64,000 bases of DNA from Boesenbergia rotunda (lineage: Eukaryota; Streptophyta; Magnoliopsida; Zingiberales; Zingiberaceae), in NCBI GenBank assembly GCA_024364735.1, contig JAGFNQ010000194.1, positions 186,001 through 250,000 on the forward strand, written 5' to 3'. The notes beneath the pieces are model-generated. The model was not told the DNA's origin and ran no database searches. It saw only the letters and a list, made by a program, of their open reading frames with translations. Position numbers and translations under genes: made by a program. Positions within the stretch are counted from its first letter, which is position 1. Every line of letters starts with the position of its first letter. Shown piece by piece: positions 11,051 through 23,583 of the stretch.

Positions 11051-11906
11051 CCTCTCTCCAATACCTTCTCCCCCATTTGTTCACGATGCATCCAAAACAA
11101 AAACCCTAACCAGCGGGTTCCCACCATTTTCGTCTTCCTCATTTCCCTCTTCTCCATTTCTTCCCTACAGATTCTCCATCCTAAAGAAACCCAAACCAAG
11201 GAAATCGATGGCTCGACCATTTCCCTCTTCTCCATTTTTTCCCGTTACAATGTCCATCCTAAACAAACCCTAACCAGTGAAATCCATCGCTCTACCTATC
11301 CACGCCGAGGAGGAGATTGAAGCAAGATCATACCCATCGAGATCCATCGATCGGGAGTAGCGAGATATCAACCGAAAGCAAACGACTGACGAGGAAAGTG
11401 AAGTAAGCATTGCCGTCGAAGACAGAGTCAAAGACACACAATCACCTTAAAAATAGTAAATTTTTTAATTTTTATAGTCTTTTTTAATCTATTAGTCGTA
11501 TTTTGTTTGCTTGAATTTTCACATATCTCATTATTTATATAATATTGGTTTTTGGTCGAATTTTTTTAGATGGAGGTGAAATCTTGAGATAGCGCGTGTA
11601 GGCTTGATCGCGTACGCTTTCTCCTCCAACTCTAACTACTACAGGAAAGAATCCACCTCCATCTTAAAATTTCATTTTATTAATCGTATCTTCCTCTTTT
11701 GGAAGTTGGAATTCCTGAGAAATTATATTATGTTTCACACCCTGAAGATAATTTTCTAATATTTGAATATAAATAAAGGCCAATAATATTTGAATGAGTA
11801 TATCATTTCTCATTTATGCTGTGTTATGAAATTAAATATAATTTGTCAAATTTATTTAAATTGATATCGTGTTATGATTGATTATGAAATTGTATAGTCT
11901 TTTCCA
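11051..11906 (+). other. MULE 5' subterminal and leader region
   Basis: It contains a repeated pair of pyrimidine-rich blocks (ccatttccctcttctccatt near 11153 and 11217) and a second repeated word (aaaccctaaccag near 11100 and 11264). No conserved coding frame is seen. Its position between TIR and transposase suggests promoter and 5' UTR of the transposase gene. Confidence 0.45.
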
Positions 11907-14797
11907 ATGCAATTTCTCAATCACTCAGGTGACACAGATTTTGATCAGTTTCTTAGAGAAATGGAATCTGGATCTGGATCTTCAAAATTTTCATTTTTGG
12001 GTAGTTGCAAGTATAAAGAAGACCTCTATATGATTTCAATTTTTAATGGCTTCAGTCTAATGGAGCTGTTTGTTAATCTTGGAAGAAAATGAGGAGATTG
12101 TTCCACAAAATGTGTTTTTGCAATATCTTGCACCACATCAAAATATGTATATGACATTGCATGAAGATGATGATGTCCGGATTATGACACATCTTTACAC
12201 GTCTATGAGATTGACAATAATTAATATGAGAGCAGTGGAAAAAGATCGCATAAGTGCCCACAGTCTCGAGAGGTAAAAAATTTCTACCTTGATTTTTTTT
12301 CGCTTGTAGATATTAATGATGATAAAATTTATTTTTTGAATTTGCTTGATATGTCGTTGTAGAGTACAATTATTGATGATTGTTTAGTTATTTATCATGG
12401 AAATATATTGTGGGTGTGGTTTCTTCTTGTGAATCTTGAACATATGTAAATTTTAGTTGGGAAGACATTGGATGATTTAAACATTTAAATTAGAACATGA
12501 TTATATTCCATTTGTGTTGTATTAATAATTTATTAAAAGGCTAAAAATGGGATATCAACAACATATTCACTATTTAAAATAGTTGTGTATATATACATAA
12601 AGTACTCTTCCAAAGGTTAAATCATTCCAAGCTAGAAAATGATGCCATATTATTTAGATTTCTTACGCATTCACAATTTTATATTATATATATTTTAGTT
12701 TTGTTGATAAGTCTTTGATAATTATATAGGTAAAGTACTCTCCCAAAGGTTAAGTCTTTAATTTTAGTTTAGGTTTGTTAATATATTACATAAAGTACTC
12801 TCCCAAAGGTTAAGTCTTTAATTTTGGTGTATGGATAGTAGGTTAATTATAATTATTTTATGCATACAATGATATTATACTCATTGTTAAATTGATAAGG
12901 TTTAAAACTAAAGAAGAGACACAGACTAATAATGATGGCCATCTTGAAGTGGGTTTGGTAAGAAATTCCATAGATGCTTGGAGTCATTGCATCCGTGGAG
13001 AGGGCCAGATATTCAAGGATGCTACAGAATTTCGAAAATGTGCTAAAAAATTATGGAGTTGCTATGAGACGATCATTTTTGTATAAAAAGAATGTTAATA
13101 AGAAGGTTATTCTTGTCTGTAGCGAAAACAACTGTTCTTGGAGAATATATGTTTCAAGACATAAAGCTGACAAACTTTTTGGCATTAGAAAATGCAATCT
13201 AATACATACTTGTGGAGATGACAATCTTCGTAGTAGAGGACATCCTAAAGCTGATGCTGCCTGGGTTTCCAATGTTGTGATGGATAGATTGAGGGGAGAG
13301 CCCTTGTATCGACCATGCACAATGTTGAAAGATATTCATAGAGATTATGGGGTCGAGCTTAATTACAACAGAGTTTGGAAAGGGAAGGAATTGGCAATGC
13401 ATGACATTCATGGTGGAGAGGAGGGGTCTTATGATAGATTACGATGGTATTGTAGTGCTATCAAAGAAACTAATCCTGGAAGTTTTGTCGAGTGTGAAAT
13501 TGATCATTGTGGTAATAAATTTAAACGGTTATTCATCTGCTTCAATGCATGTGCAATTGGTTTTATCAATGGATGTAGACCCTTGGTTTTCTTAGATGGC
13601 ACTCACATAAAGAATAAATACAAAGGATGCATTTTGGTTGCTGTGGCAAAGGATGCTAATGATGAGCTTTTCACATTAGCATATTCAGTTGTAGATGTTG
13701 AAAATGATAATAATTGGGGATGGTTCTGTTTCCAACTTAAAAGAGTCCTGCTTTCGCATTCCTATATTGGGTTCCATGAGTTCACCTTTTTTTCTGATAG
13801 ACATCCTGGGATAATTAAGGCTATTCAGATAATATTCCCAGATAGTCATCATGCCTACTGTTTGAGGCATTTGGTAGACAATTTCGTGAAACAGGTTTGG
13901 CTAATGGCATATTTGTGTTAGGAAACATTGCTTTTTGAATAATACTAGTTTATGTACTATTTTTTCGTTATTTGAATGTAGGTCATGCGAAGGTAACCAC
14001 TTCATAACAAAAAATATTGGTCATCTATTTTCAAAAAAGCTGCATATGCCCTATCGACACAAGAATTTCAAGAATATGTTAACATGATAGTAGGGTCAAT
14101 GTCACTTGCCAAAGACTTTATAGTATCTTCGTGTCCAGAAAGTTGGGCAAATGCATATTTTCTGGGAAATCGGTGGGGTGTCATGAATAATAACATAGCT
14201 GAGTCTTGGAATAATTGGGTTAAAGCAGCATGATTTCTTCCTATCGTGGCTATGGTCGATCACATACGGATTCAAATTATGGATATGATGCACAGACGAC
14301 GTGAAGCAACAATGGAGATGGTTAAAAGATTGAGTCCATCAAAGGAGAATGCTCTTGCAAAAACATATGCTGAATCTCGTAGTTTGATAGTGCGCAAGGC
14401 ATGTGGTTGGAGTTTTGAAGTTGTTGATGGGAATAAATCATTTATTGTTGATTTGTCTGCTCAGACTTGTTCGTGCAAAACATGGCATATTAATAGGTTT
14501 CTATGCAAACATGCATGTTCAACAATAGAGTTAAAGTCATTATCAGTATATGATTTCTGTGACAAGTACTTTAAAATAGAGTTGTATCGTGAAAGCTACA
14601 AAGGAATCCTAAATCCGATCCCTACATGTCACATGTCTGAGTACAATCTCGAGCAGCAATTTGTAATCAATGCTCCCGTTGTTCGAAGCCAACCAGGCAG
14701 AAGAAGAACTCAAAGGATACCTTCGCAAGTCGAAAAATGTGTGACAAAGTATGGGCGAGGTCATAACCGACGCAGTTGCAAAGAAGCCATTAACTAA
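11907..14797 (+). pseudogene. MuDR/MURA-type transposase, broken
   Basis: Family role: a DDE transposase that binds the MULE TIRs and cuts and pastes the element. Domains in order: a PB1-like N-terminus (about 12070-12250, NVFLQYLAPHQ...TLHEDDDVRIM), an intron, a MuDR DNA-binding region (12940-13250, GEGQIFKDATEF and NCSWRIYVSR), the catalytic core with FLDGTHIKNKYKGCIL near 13590 and FFSDRHPGIIKAIQ near 13790, and CLRHLVDNF. A short intron follows (13895-13981), then NNNIAESWNNWV near 14200, a SWIM zinc finger (CSCKTWHINRFLCKHAC, about 14470-14520) and a degraded C-terminal knuckle. Damage: a frameshift at the A-run 13045-13050, TAA at 13994-13996, TGA at 14231-14233 and an N-terminal frame break near 12070. 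The longest intact frame is 315 codons (12974-13921). Not functional as it stands. Confidence 0.85.
13895..13981 (+). other. Intron of the transposase gene
   Basis: It has a GT donor after CAG at 13894 and an AG acceptor at 13980-13981 after a T-rich tract. Removing its 87 bp joins the VDNFVKQ segment to the downstream MRR..PLHNKKYW segment, matching the usual transposase order. Confidence 0.65.
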
Positions 14798-15221
14798 CTC
14801 TACTTTTATTTTGTGAAAATAGTATGGAACTGTTTGATTTACAAGTAAAATATTGTATTCTAAAATTTCTTTTAATGAGCATGTACTCATATATTTGATC
14901 TCTAATACAATTTCCAATTTACAGGAAAAAGAGGATGATAGAACAAGCAAGAAGCAAGGATGTACCTAAGTGAAGGAGTACTCGAACCAATGCAATTATT
15001 CAGGGCGTGCTCTTGGTGTAATGGTCCTTTAATATTATGTTAAGTTAGTGATGTTTATGTACCGGAAACTGTTTATGTAATGTGGGCTTGATACTAGTTG
15101 ATGTTTAAGCTTGGTGTGATATCTGTATTTCATAGTTTTGGTAAATGACTCGTATTTGTTGTTGTTGTTGTGTTAGTTTAGGTGTGAACATGAATGTTAG
15201 TTCGGTTATGAAACTGAATGC
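14798..15221 (+). other. 3' flank of the transposase gene, no gene seen
   Basis: AT-rich sequence with GTTGTTGTTG runs near 15160. The next motif (tatgaaactgaatg) starts a short repeat series that leads into the inverted arm. No coding sequence is supported. Confidence 0.4.
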
Positions 15222-15542
15222 TTTTGATATATATTCTTCACTTGCTGTGTTCGAGCAGAGTGTGTTTCATAGAAGACAATTCCTGTAAATCTTGAGTATT
15301 TGTTGTTGTTGTTGTGTGAGTTCAATTATGAAACTGAATGTTTGTTCAGTTATGAAAATGAATATTTGTTCAGTTATGAAACTCAATGTTATGATTTGTG
15401 TACTCTTTATGTGCATGTCATTTGTGTGATATACAAAGGACATGCTGTCAGAATTATACAAAGGAGATGGCAAGTTGGAGATGCTGTCAGAATTTCAGTA
15501 CACATTGCCAAGTTGGAGATGCTGTAAGAATTTCAGTACTAT
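15222..15542 (+). repeat. Left inverted arm bordering the satellite
   Basis: It is the reverse complement of 44511-44810 with few differences. Shared blocks include tcttcacttgctgtgttcga, gacaattcctgtaaatcttg, gtgtactctttatgtgcatg and two copies of gttggagatgctgt.aga. It forms the outermost part of the large palindrome within the MULE. Confidence 0.85.
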
Positions 15543-17640
15543 CCAAGAGTTGGCAAGGCCATGGGGATTTTGAGTACAAAACTATACAATTTCAATACAC
15601 ATTGGCTGAAATTGAGTACAAATCAGCCGAAATTGAGTACAAATTAATGAAATTCGAGTACAGGGTTAGGAAAGTGATACCTCTCTCATGATCTTGATGC
15701 AAAGTCCATTGTAGTTATAGTCCAAGATTAGGAAAACAGGATAAGAGAGGGGTATATGCCTTATTATTTTATTATCCAAGAGTTGGCAAGGCCATGGGGA
15801 TTTTGAGTACAAAACTATACAATTTCAGTACACATTGGCTGACATTGAGTACAAATCAGCCGAAATTAAGTACAAATTAATGAAAATCGAGTACAAGGTT
15901 AGGAAACTCATACCTCTCTCATGATCTTGATGCAAAGTCCATTGTAGTTAGAGTCCAAGGTAAGGAAACCAAGATAGGAGAGGGGTATATGCCCTATTAT
16001 TTTACTATCCAAGAGTTGGCAAGGCCATGGGAATTTTGAGTACAAATTGATACAATTTCAGTACACATTGGCTGAAATCGAGTACAAATCAGTCGAAATT
16101 GAGTACAAATTGATGAAAATCGAGTACAAGGTTAGGAAAACTATACCTCTCTTATGATCTTGATGCAAAGTCCATTGTAGTTGAATCCAAGGATAGGAAA
16201 ATAAGATTGGATCATGATATATGCCCTATTATTTGACTATCCAAGAGTTGGCAAGGACATAGGGATTTTGAGTACAAATTGATACAATTTCAGTACACAT
16301 TAGCCGAAATCGAGTACAAATCAGCCGAAATTGAGTACAAATTGATGAAAATCGAGTACAAGGTTAGGAAACATATACCTCTCTCATGATCTTAATGCAA
16401 AGTCCATTATAGTTGAGTCCAAGGTTAGGAAAACAAGATAAGATCATGATATATGCCCTATTATTTGACTATCCAAGAGTTTGCACGACCATGGGCATTT
16501 TGAGTACAAATTGATACAATTTCAGTAAACATTGGCTGAAATCGAGTACAAATCAGCTAAAATTGAGTACAAATTGATGAAAATTGAGTACAAGGTTAGG
16601 AAACCTATACCTCTCTCATGATCTTGATGCAAAGTCCATTGTAGTTGAGTCCAAGGTTAGGAAACCAAGATAGGATCATGATATATGCCCTATTATTTGA
16701 CTATCCAAGAGTTTGCACGACCATGGGGATTTTGAGTACAAATTGATATAATTTCAGTACACATTGGCTGAAATCGAGTACAAATCAGCCGAAATTGAGT
16801 ACAAATTGATGAAAATCAAGTACAAGGTTAGGAAACTCATACCTCTCTCATGATCTTGATGCAAAGTCCATTGTAGTTGAATCCAAGGATAGGAAAACAA
16901 GATTGGATCATGATATATGCCCTATTATTTGACTATCCAAGAGTTGGCAAGGCCATAGGGATTTTGAGTACAAATTGATACAATTTCAGTACACATTGGC
17001 CGAAATCGAGTACAAATCAGCCGAAATTGAGTACAAATTGATGAAAATCGAGTACAAGGTTAGGAAACCTATACCTCACTCATGATCTTGATGCAAACTT
17101 CATTGTAGTTGAGTCCAAGCTTAGGAAACCAAGATAGGATCATGATATATACCATATTATTTGACTATCCAAGAGTTGGCATGGCCATGGGGATTTTGAG
17201 TACAAATTGATACTATTTCAATACACATTAGCTGAAATCGAGTACAAATCAGACGAAATTTAGTACAAATTGATGAAAATCGAGTACAAGGTTAGGAAAC
17301 CTATACCTCTCTCATGATCATGATGCAAAGTACATTGATGTTGAGTCCAAGGTTAGGAAAACAAGATATGATCATGATATATGCCCTATTATTTGGCTAT
17401 CCAAGAGTTGGCAAGGCCATGTGGATATTGAGTACACATTTATACAATTTCAGTACACATTGGCCGAAATCGAGTACAAATCAGTCGAAATTGAGTACAA
17501 ATAGATGAAAATCGAGTACAAGGTTAGGAAACCTATACCTCTCTCATGATCTTGATGCAAAGTCCATTGTAGTTAGAGTCCATGGTTAGGAAACCAAGAT
17601 AGGATCATGAGAGAGGTAAGTGATATCTCTCTCAATCGAG
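15543..17640 (+). repeat. 232-bp satellite, direct arm, 9 copies
   Basis: Unit starts (ccaagagttggcaaggcc) lie at 15543, 15776, 16009, 16241, 16473, 16705, 16937, 17169 and 17401, giving periods of 232-233 bp. Each unit holds four or five GAGTACAA words spaced about 21-22 bp, then a block with ttaggaaacctatacctctc and tgcaaagtccattgtag. No coding capacity is conserved between units. Confidence 0.95.
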
Positions 17641-19525
17641 TACAAGGTTTCCTAACCTTGGACTCAACTACAATAGAATTTGCATCAAGATCATGAGAGA
17701 GGTATAGGTTTCCTAATCTTGTACTCGATTTTCATCAATTTGTACTCAATTTCGGCTGATTTGTACTCGATTTCAGCCAATGTGTACTGAAATTGTTTCA
17801 ATTTGTACTCAAAATCCCCATGGCCTTGCCAACTCTTGGATAGTCAAATAAGAGGGCATATATCATGATCCTATCTTGTTTTCCTAACCTTAGACTCTAA
17901 CTACAATGGACTTTGCATCAAGATCATGAGAGAGGTATAGGTTTCCTAACCTTGTACTCGATTTTCATCAATTTGTACTCTATTTCAGCTGATTTTTACT
18001 CGATTTCAACCAATATGTACTGAAATTGTTTCAATTTGTAATCAAAATCCTCATAACCTTGCCAACTCTTGGATAGTCAAATAATAGGGCATATATCATG
18101 ATCCTATCTTGTTTCCCTAACTTTGGACTGTAACTACAATGGATTTTGCATCGAGATCATGAGAGAGATAAGCGATACCTCTCTCATGATCCTATCTTGA
18201 TTTCCTAACCTTGGACTCTAACTACAATAGACTTTGCATCAAGATCATGAGAGAGGTATAGGTTTCCTAACCTTGTACTCGATTTTCATCAATTTGTACT
18301 CAATTTCGACTATTTTGTACTTGATTTCGACCAATGTGTATTGAAATTGTATCAATTTGAACTCAAAATCCCCATGGCCTTGCCAACTCTTGGATAGTCA
18401 AATAATAGGGTATATATCATGATCGTATCTTGTTTTCCTAACCTTGGACTCAACTTCAATGGACTTTACATCAAGATGATGAGAGAGGTATAGGTTTCCT
18501 AACCTTGTACTCGATTTTCATCAATTTGTACTCAATTTCGGCTGATTTGTACTCGATTTCAGCCAACGTGTACTGAAATTGTATCAATTTGTACTCAAAA
18601 TCCCCATGGTCGTGCCAACTCTTGGATAGTCAAATAATAGGGCATATATCATGATCCTATCTTGGTTTCCTAACCTTGGACTCTAACTACAATGGACTTT
18701 GCATCAAGATCATGAGAGAGGTAAGTGATACCTCTCTCATGATCTTATATTGGTTTCCTAACCATGGACTCTAACTACAATGGACTTTGCATCAAGATCA
18801 TGAGAGAGGTATAGGTTTCTTAACCTTGTACTCAATTTTCATCAATTTGTTCTCAATTGTGGCTGATTTGTACTCGATTTCGGCCAATGTGTACTGAAAT
18901 TGTATCAATTTGTACTCAAAATCCCCATGGTCTTGCCAACTCTTGGATAGTCAAATAATAGGGTACATATCATGATCCTATCTTGTTTTCCTAATCATGG
19001 ACTCAACTACAATGGACTTTGCATCAAGATGATGAGAGAGGTATAGGTTTCCTAACCTTGTACTCGATTTTCATCAATTTGTACTCAATTTCGGCTGATT
19101 TGTACTCGATTTCAGCCAATGTGTAATGAAATTGTTTCAATTTGTACTCAAAATTCCCATGGCCTTGCCAACTCTTTGATAGTCAAATAATAGGGCATAT
19201 ATCATGATCCTATCTTGGTTTCCTAACATTGGACTCTAACTACTGCTGGACTTTGCATCAAGATCATGAGAGAGGTAAGTTATACCTCTCTCATGATCCT
19301 ATCTTGGTTTCCTAACTTTAGACTCTAACTACAATGGACTTTGCATCAAGATCATGAGAGAAGTATAGGTTTCTTAACCTTGTACTCGATTTTCATCAAT
19401 TTGTACTCAATTTCGGCTGATTTATACTCAATTTCGGCCAATGTGTACTGATATTGTATCAATATATACTCAAAATCCCCTTGGCCTTGCCAACCCTTGA
19501 ATAGTCAAATAATAGGGCATATATC
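17641..19525 (-). repeat. 232-bp satellite, inverted arm, part 1
   Basis: The same unit in reverse orientation. Marker positions (ccaactcttggatag) at about 17829, 18062, 18383, 18615, 18936, 19168 and 19490 alternate 232 and 321 bp. The extra 89 bp adds a second copy of the promoter-like block joined through a short hairpin (gagagaggtaagtgata then cctctctc). It ends with ATATC, the target of the next insertion. Confidence 0.95.
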
Positions 19526-20168
19526 TGTTGGATCGAGAGAACCGATAGAGGGGGGTGAATATCGGAAAACGTTCGGATTTAAGAATTAGAGAAGTTATGC
19601 AGCGGAAATTAAAACAAACAAACGCAAACACCAAGTTTTTTACTTGGTTTGGAGTCGCGGTCGGCTCCTACTCCAAGGCCCACGGTCGTTGACCGTTTAC
19701 TGCGGGCAATTCTATATTTGCACAAAATGGTTTACAAATAGATGTTACAATTACAGTATAGTAAACACAAAAATAAAAAATCGCTCTTCGTTACCGACGT
19801 CCGGTGTGGAATGTTTCTCGGAGCAGAGGGACGTCGTCGGCGCTTGTATCTCGAGTCGGGAGGATTCTGGAGCAGAGCGCGAGAGCAAAAGAGCGTGATT
19901 GCGTTGAATGGATTCAGTGTTGAAGCCTTGGGGTCGAGGGCCCTTTTTATAGCACCTGGGGGCGCCCGGAACGTAGGGGGCGCCCCCCCCACGTGTCAGC
20001 CGATCCGAGTTTTTCTCGGTCAGCTCTGATCCCTTCAAACTCGGGATCAGATCTTGACTGGGGCGCCCGGGACGCTGGGGGCACCCGGATTGACCGGGTC
20101 AACTCTCATCCATTGGCTTCTCGCTGGCATGCTTCGTTGGCTTGACCTGGGGGCGCCCGGGAACACGG

Positions 20169-22823
20169 TGTTGGGACCGGGTGCATGTCGACAAGGATAC
20201 GAGTTCGTAAAATTTTAAATTTTTACGTGCAGCGGAAGAATTTGCATAAAATAATTTCCTAAATTATTTTAACTTCGTATCTAGCATGCAACCTTATAGT
20301 GTATCGACATAATCATAAAATAAAAGTTTGCGGAAAAGTAAACTAATTTACTTTTATACCTCGCGTAACTCAAAGAAAGGGACGAGATCCAACCGTAGCG
20401 TCCCTTGGAAGCTTCGCCTCTATTCGCGTCCACGCCGAGTTCTCTTCGGGATGACTTCGCAAAGTCACGAGTTTTGTGCCGACGAGAACTACTAGATTCT
20501 CTATAGGCACAACAAAGAAGATCAAGAGAAGAAAAGGAAACTAACCACCGAGAAAACGGAATCGAATTCCGAGAAGAGAGGAGTCGCTATCCGCTTCTTC
20601 TTCTTCTTGCTTCGTTTCTTCTTCTTCTTGAAGCTTACGGCAACCACCTTCTATGGGAGGAGTTGCGCCGGCCCTAGCTTGTGGAAGGGGCGCCGGCCCT
20701 AATTGGTGAAGAGGGCGCCGGCCCTAAGGTAGGGGAGAAGAGAAAGGAGAAGAGAAAGAGAGGGAGAGAGGGAGCTACTTCTCTTGACAACTCAATTGGA
20801 ATTAAGGGCTTGCCTTTGGTTCCTTTATATAGTAGCATCTCCCTTGCCAAGTCTCCTCTTAACAGAATTAACAGAATTAACGGAATTAGTTATCATAAGA
20901 AATTTATCCTATAAATTCTCTTATGAATTATTCCGTTTAAACCAAGTTTTATTATAACTAACTTTATAATAAAACTAATTAGTTATCATAAGAAATTTAT
21001 CCTATAAATTCTCTTATGAATTTTATCATAACTAACTTTATAATAAAACTAATTAATTATCATAAGAAATTTATCCTATAAATTCTCTTATGAATTATTC
21101 CGTTTAAACCAAGTCTTATTATAACTAACTTTATAATAAAACTAATTAGTTATCATAAGAAATTTATCCTATAAATTCTCTTATGAATTATTCCATTTAA
21201 ACCAAGTTTTATTATAACTAACTTTATAATAAAACTAATTAGTTTATCATAAGATATTTATCCTATAAATTCTCTTATGAATTACCAAGTTTTATTATAA
21301 CTAACTTTATAATAAAACTAATTAATCTCTCCTTTTATTATGGAATAAATTTTATAAGAAATTTATAAACTTTCTTATTATGTAAAAAATCAATTCATAA
21401 TTGATTTTATAAAATTAAAATAAACCATTTCATGGATTATTTTAACTTCCATAAAAAGAATAAATTTCTATAAATTTATTTATATAAATTTCTTTATACA
21501 AATTTATTTATCCATAATTTATAAAATAAATCGCGCTAGATCTATTTTATTAATTAAACCAAAATTAATTGGTTTTCTCCCTCTATTGTGGCCGGCCAAC
21601 CAAGGAGGGTTGGCACCCTCTTTGGCCGGCCCAAACCGAGCCGAACCAACGCGAATTAAACTCATTTAATTCGCCCAAAAAGCCTTCAAAAAGACTTAGC
21701 CATTTTTAGCTTTCATTGCGCCTCTGATTAACTCAGATTCGACTTATTTCCCTTGATCGGAAAATCCAATTTTCAACTCGTTTTAAATCCCTCAGATTAC
21801 TCGTAGTCCGTGTGACTAAATAGGCTTTCGATTTATGTTGGTCGTCTATAATCAACAAATTATAGAACGATCATGAGTGGCACCTAGTAGTACATCATGA
21901 TCCCCAATTAATCGAAAGATCAACGGTTTGACCCCAGAAGAAATTATTCTGAAACCCTTCAGCAGCTCTAATGAATCGTGCCCCATTCCCTTCACCACCT
22001 TATACCCACTTGGTTCAGGACACGGTCTATGGTGGCAGTCCCCACTAGGCTGACTACGTCACACCTAGCCCAAGTAGTGTCTTTCTCGTCCTTTGGATTT
22101 CTAATTACTCTCATGTATTTTAGAGACTCGCACTCTAAACATGATATACTCTGGCCAGAGGTTTTTGAGTAACAATCCGACGATAGGCCTGGGTATACAT
22201 CTCCTCGCAATGAGTGGTGAATCCTTTGTAGGCTGTTCAAACGTCTTCGGGCACTTCGGCTTATACCCAATCATCCTGGGTCCACACCTCCTTGGAGATG
22301 CTTGCTTAAGATGTTAAAGTATAAGTCTCCATGACCAAGACGACTTGAACACCGCAAGTCAAAGGAACATCGCACTTAAGCCGCAGTAAGAACTTCATTG
22401 ACATTTCTATAGATAGATTCCATATGAAGTCTTACAGCTAGTCACTCCAATGAACTAGTTCCCATAACTAGCATCCATGTTTATCTCCGGACATCCCAAT
22501 GTCACCAGCCAGTGAGAATCAGCTGATTAGAGAATAACCCATGCTAGTCTCAACAGAATTGATAGTATCCGTATTTATCTATTCATCGACTAGGGATATT
22601 TTCAATACTTCACATTTGCACATTTAGAGATAATCACTAGTTGTGATCCCATCACAAATTCTCTTATGCTGTGAGTTGTATTGCGGACATTCAGTAGATG
22701 AGTTTAAGATCACAATCAAATACACAAGCATGTATACTCAAATAGTGAATTATCATTTATTTAAGATAAATGTTTACAATCATAAGGTGATTGCCTTAGG
22801 ACACTTCTCTCTTATCACTAACA
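20169..22823. mobile_element. Solo LTR, 2,655 bp, TSD CACGG
   Basis: TGTTGGGACCGGGTGCATG at the left and CTCTTATCACTAACA at the right are flanked by CACGG (20164-20168, 22824-22828). No primer site, tract or protein-coding region belongs to it. It contains tandem AT-rich repeats (20880-21330) and is long for a copia LTR, more like Ty3/gypsy LTRs. The short frames inside it (for example 20681-20914) are not genes. Confidence 0.9.
20880..21330. repeat. AT-rich tandem repeat inside the solo LTR
   Basis: About five copies of agttatcataagaaatttat / cctataaattctcttatgaa / ttattataactaactttata, with period near 80-120 bp owing to optional spacer words (attccgtttaaaccaagt). Each unit contains an internal inverted pair ataagaaattta / taaattctcttat. 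Confidence 0.85.
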
Positions 22824-23583
22824 CACGGGGGCGCCCGGGAGCATAGGGGGTGCCCGGGAGCACGGGGGCGCCCCGCCCATAAGCTGCCGAAGCTCACCTT
22901 GCTTTACTTTGTTTTGTGTTCACTTGGGGGCGCCCGGGACACTCCGGGCGCCCTGGTCAGCTGCTGCCTCACTCCTTTGAGGCTCTCTGAGCTGCAGACA
23001 CTCGTTCCTTCGGTACTGCATCCAGGGTTAGTCCAAAACCACATAAAGCAATAAGATGTTAGTTTATACAGCCTTAGCTGTCTTGGTTCTGACTTTGGGC
23101 CTACAAAATGGAGCCCTAGGTCGAACCGACGCCTACTGTTCCCTCGTCGGGGAACGCATCCTCACCTACTCCTCTCGGGAGAATGTACCTGATGCCAACC
23201 GGCTCCTCCGGTTGGACTTTTGCCCTGTAGTCCTTCGCTAGGTGCCTAGCTGTCCTTCGCCAGGTCTTCAGTACCAAGCTGCCCATCGCTTGGTGCTTAG
23301 CAGTCCTTCGCTAGGTCTTCGTATCCTGGTATTCCTTCGTCAGGTGCCTAGCAGTCCTTCGCCAGGTCTTTGTATCCTGGCATTCCCTCGCCAGGTGCCT
23401 AGCTGTCCTTCGCTAGGTCTTTGTATCCTGGCTTTCCTTCGCCAGGTGCCTAGCAGTCCTTCGCTAGGGCTTTGCCTGCACACTTGGGTAACATGTTAGA
23501 CACACAATATACCTTAACTTTTGAACCCTGTTGCCATTATTAAAATACAGGTTTGACTTGGGTGCATTCTACACCAACAATCT

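Larger units (their letters stand above)
19526..23579 (-). repeat. 3' LTR of the 19.5-31.6 kb element (1.39 kb plus a nested solo LTR)
   Basis: It starts TGTTGGATCGAGAG and ends GTGCATTCTACACCAACA, both shared with 30687-31624. It holds 456 bp absent from the other LTR, including a minus-strand TATA box (complement of cctttttata, 19942-19951) and GGGCGCCCGGG-rich repeats (19965-20163, 22829-22950). A 36-40 bp minisatellite of ccttcgccaggtgcctagc type lies at 23222-23470. Confidence 0.9.

Noticed and set aside
13051..13411. Minus-strand frames over the transposase exon
   Set aside because: Shadows of the transposase; they have no motif of their own.
15543..19525. Regular repeats that might be taken for a CRISPR array
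   Set aside because: Units are 232 bp with no unique spacers, in a plant genome; it is a tandem satellite.
19644..20038. Overlapping 84-95 codon frames on both strands in the LTR
   Set aside because: They lie in LTR sequence and change between the two LTR copies; no family resemblance.
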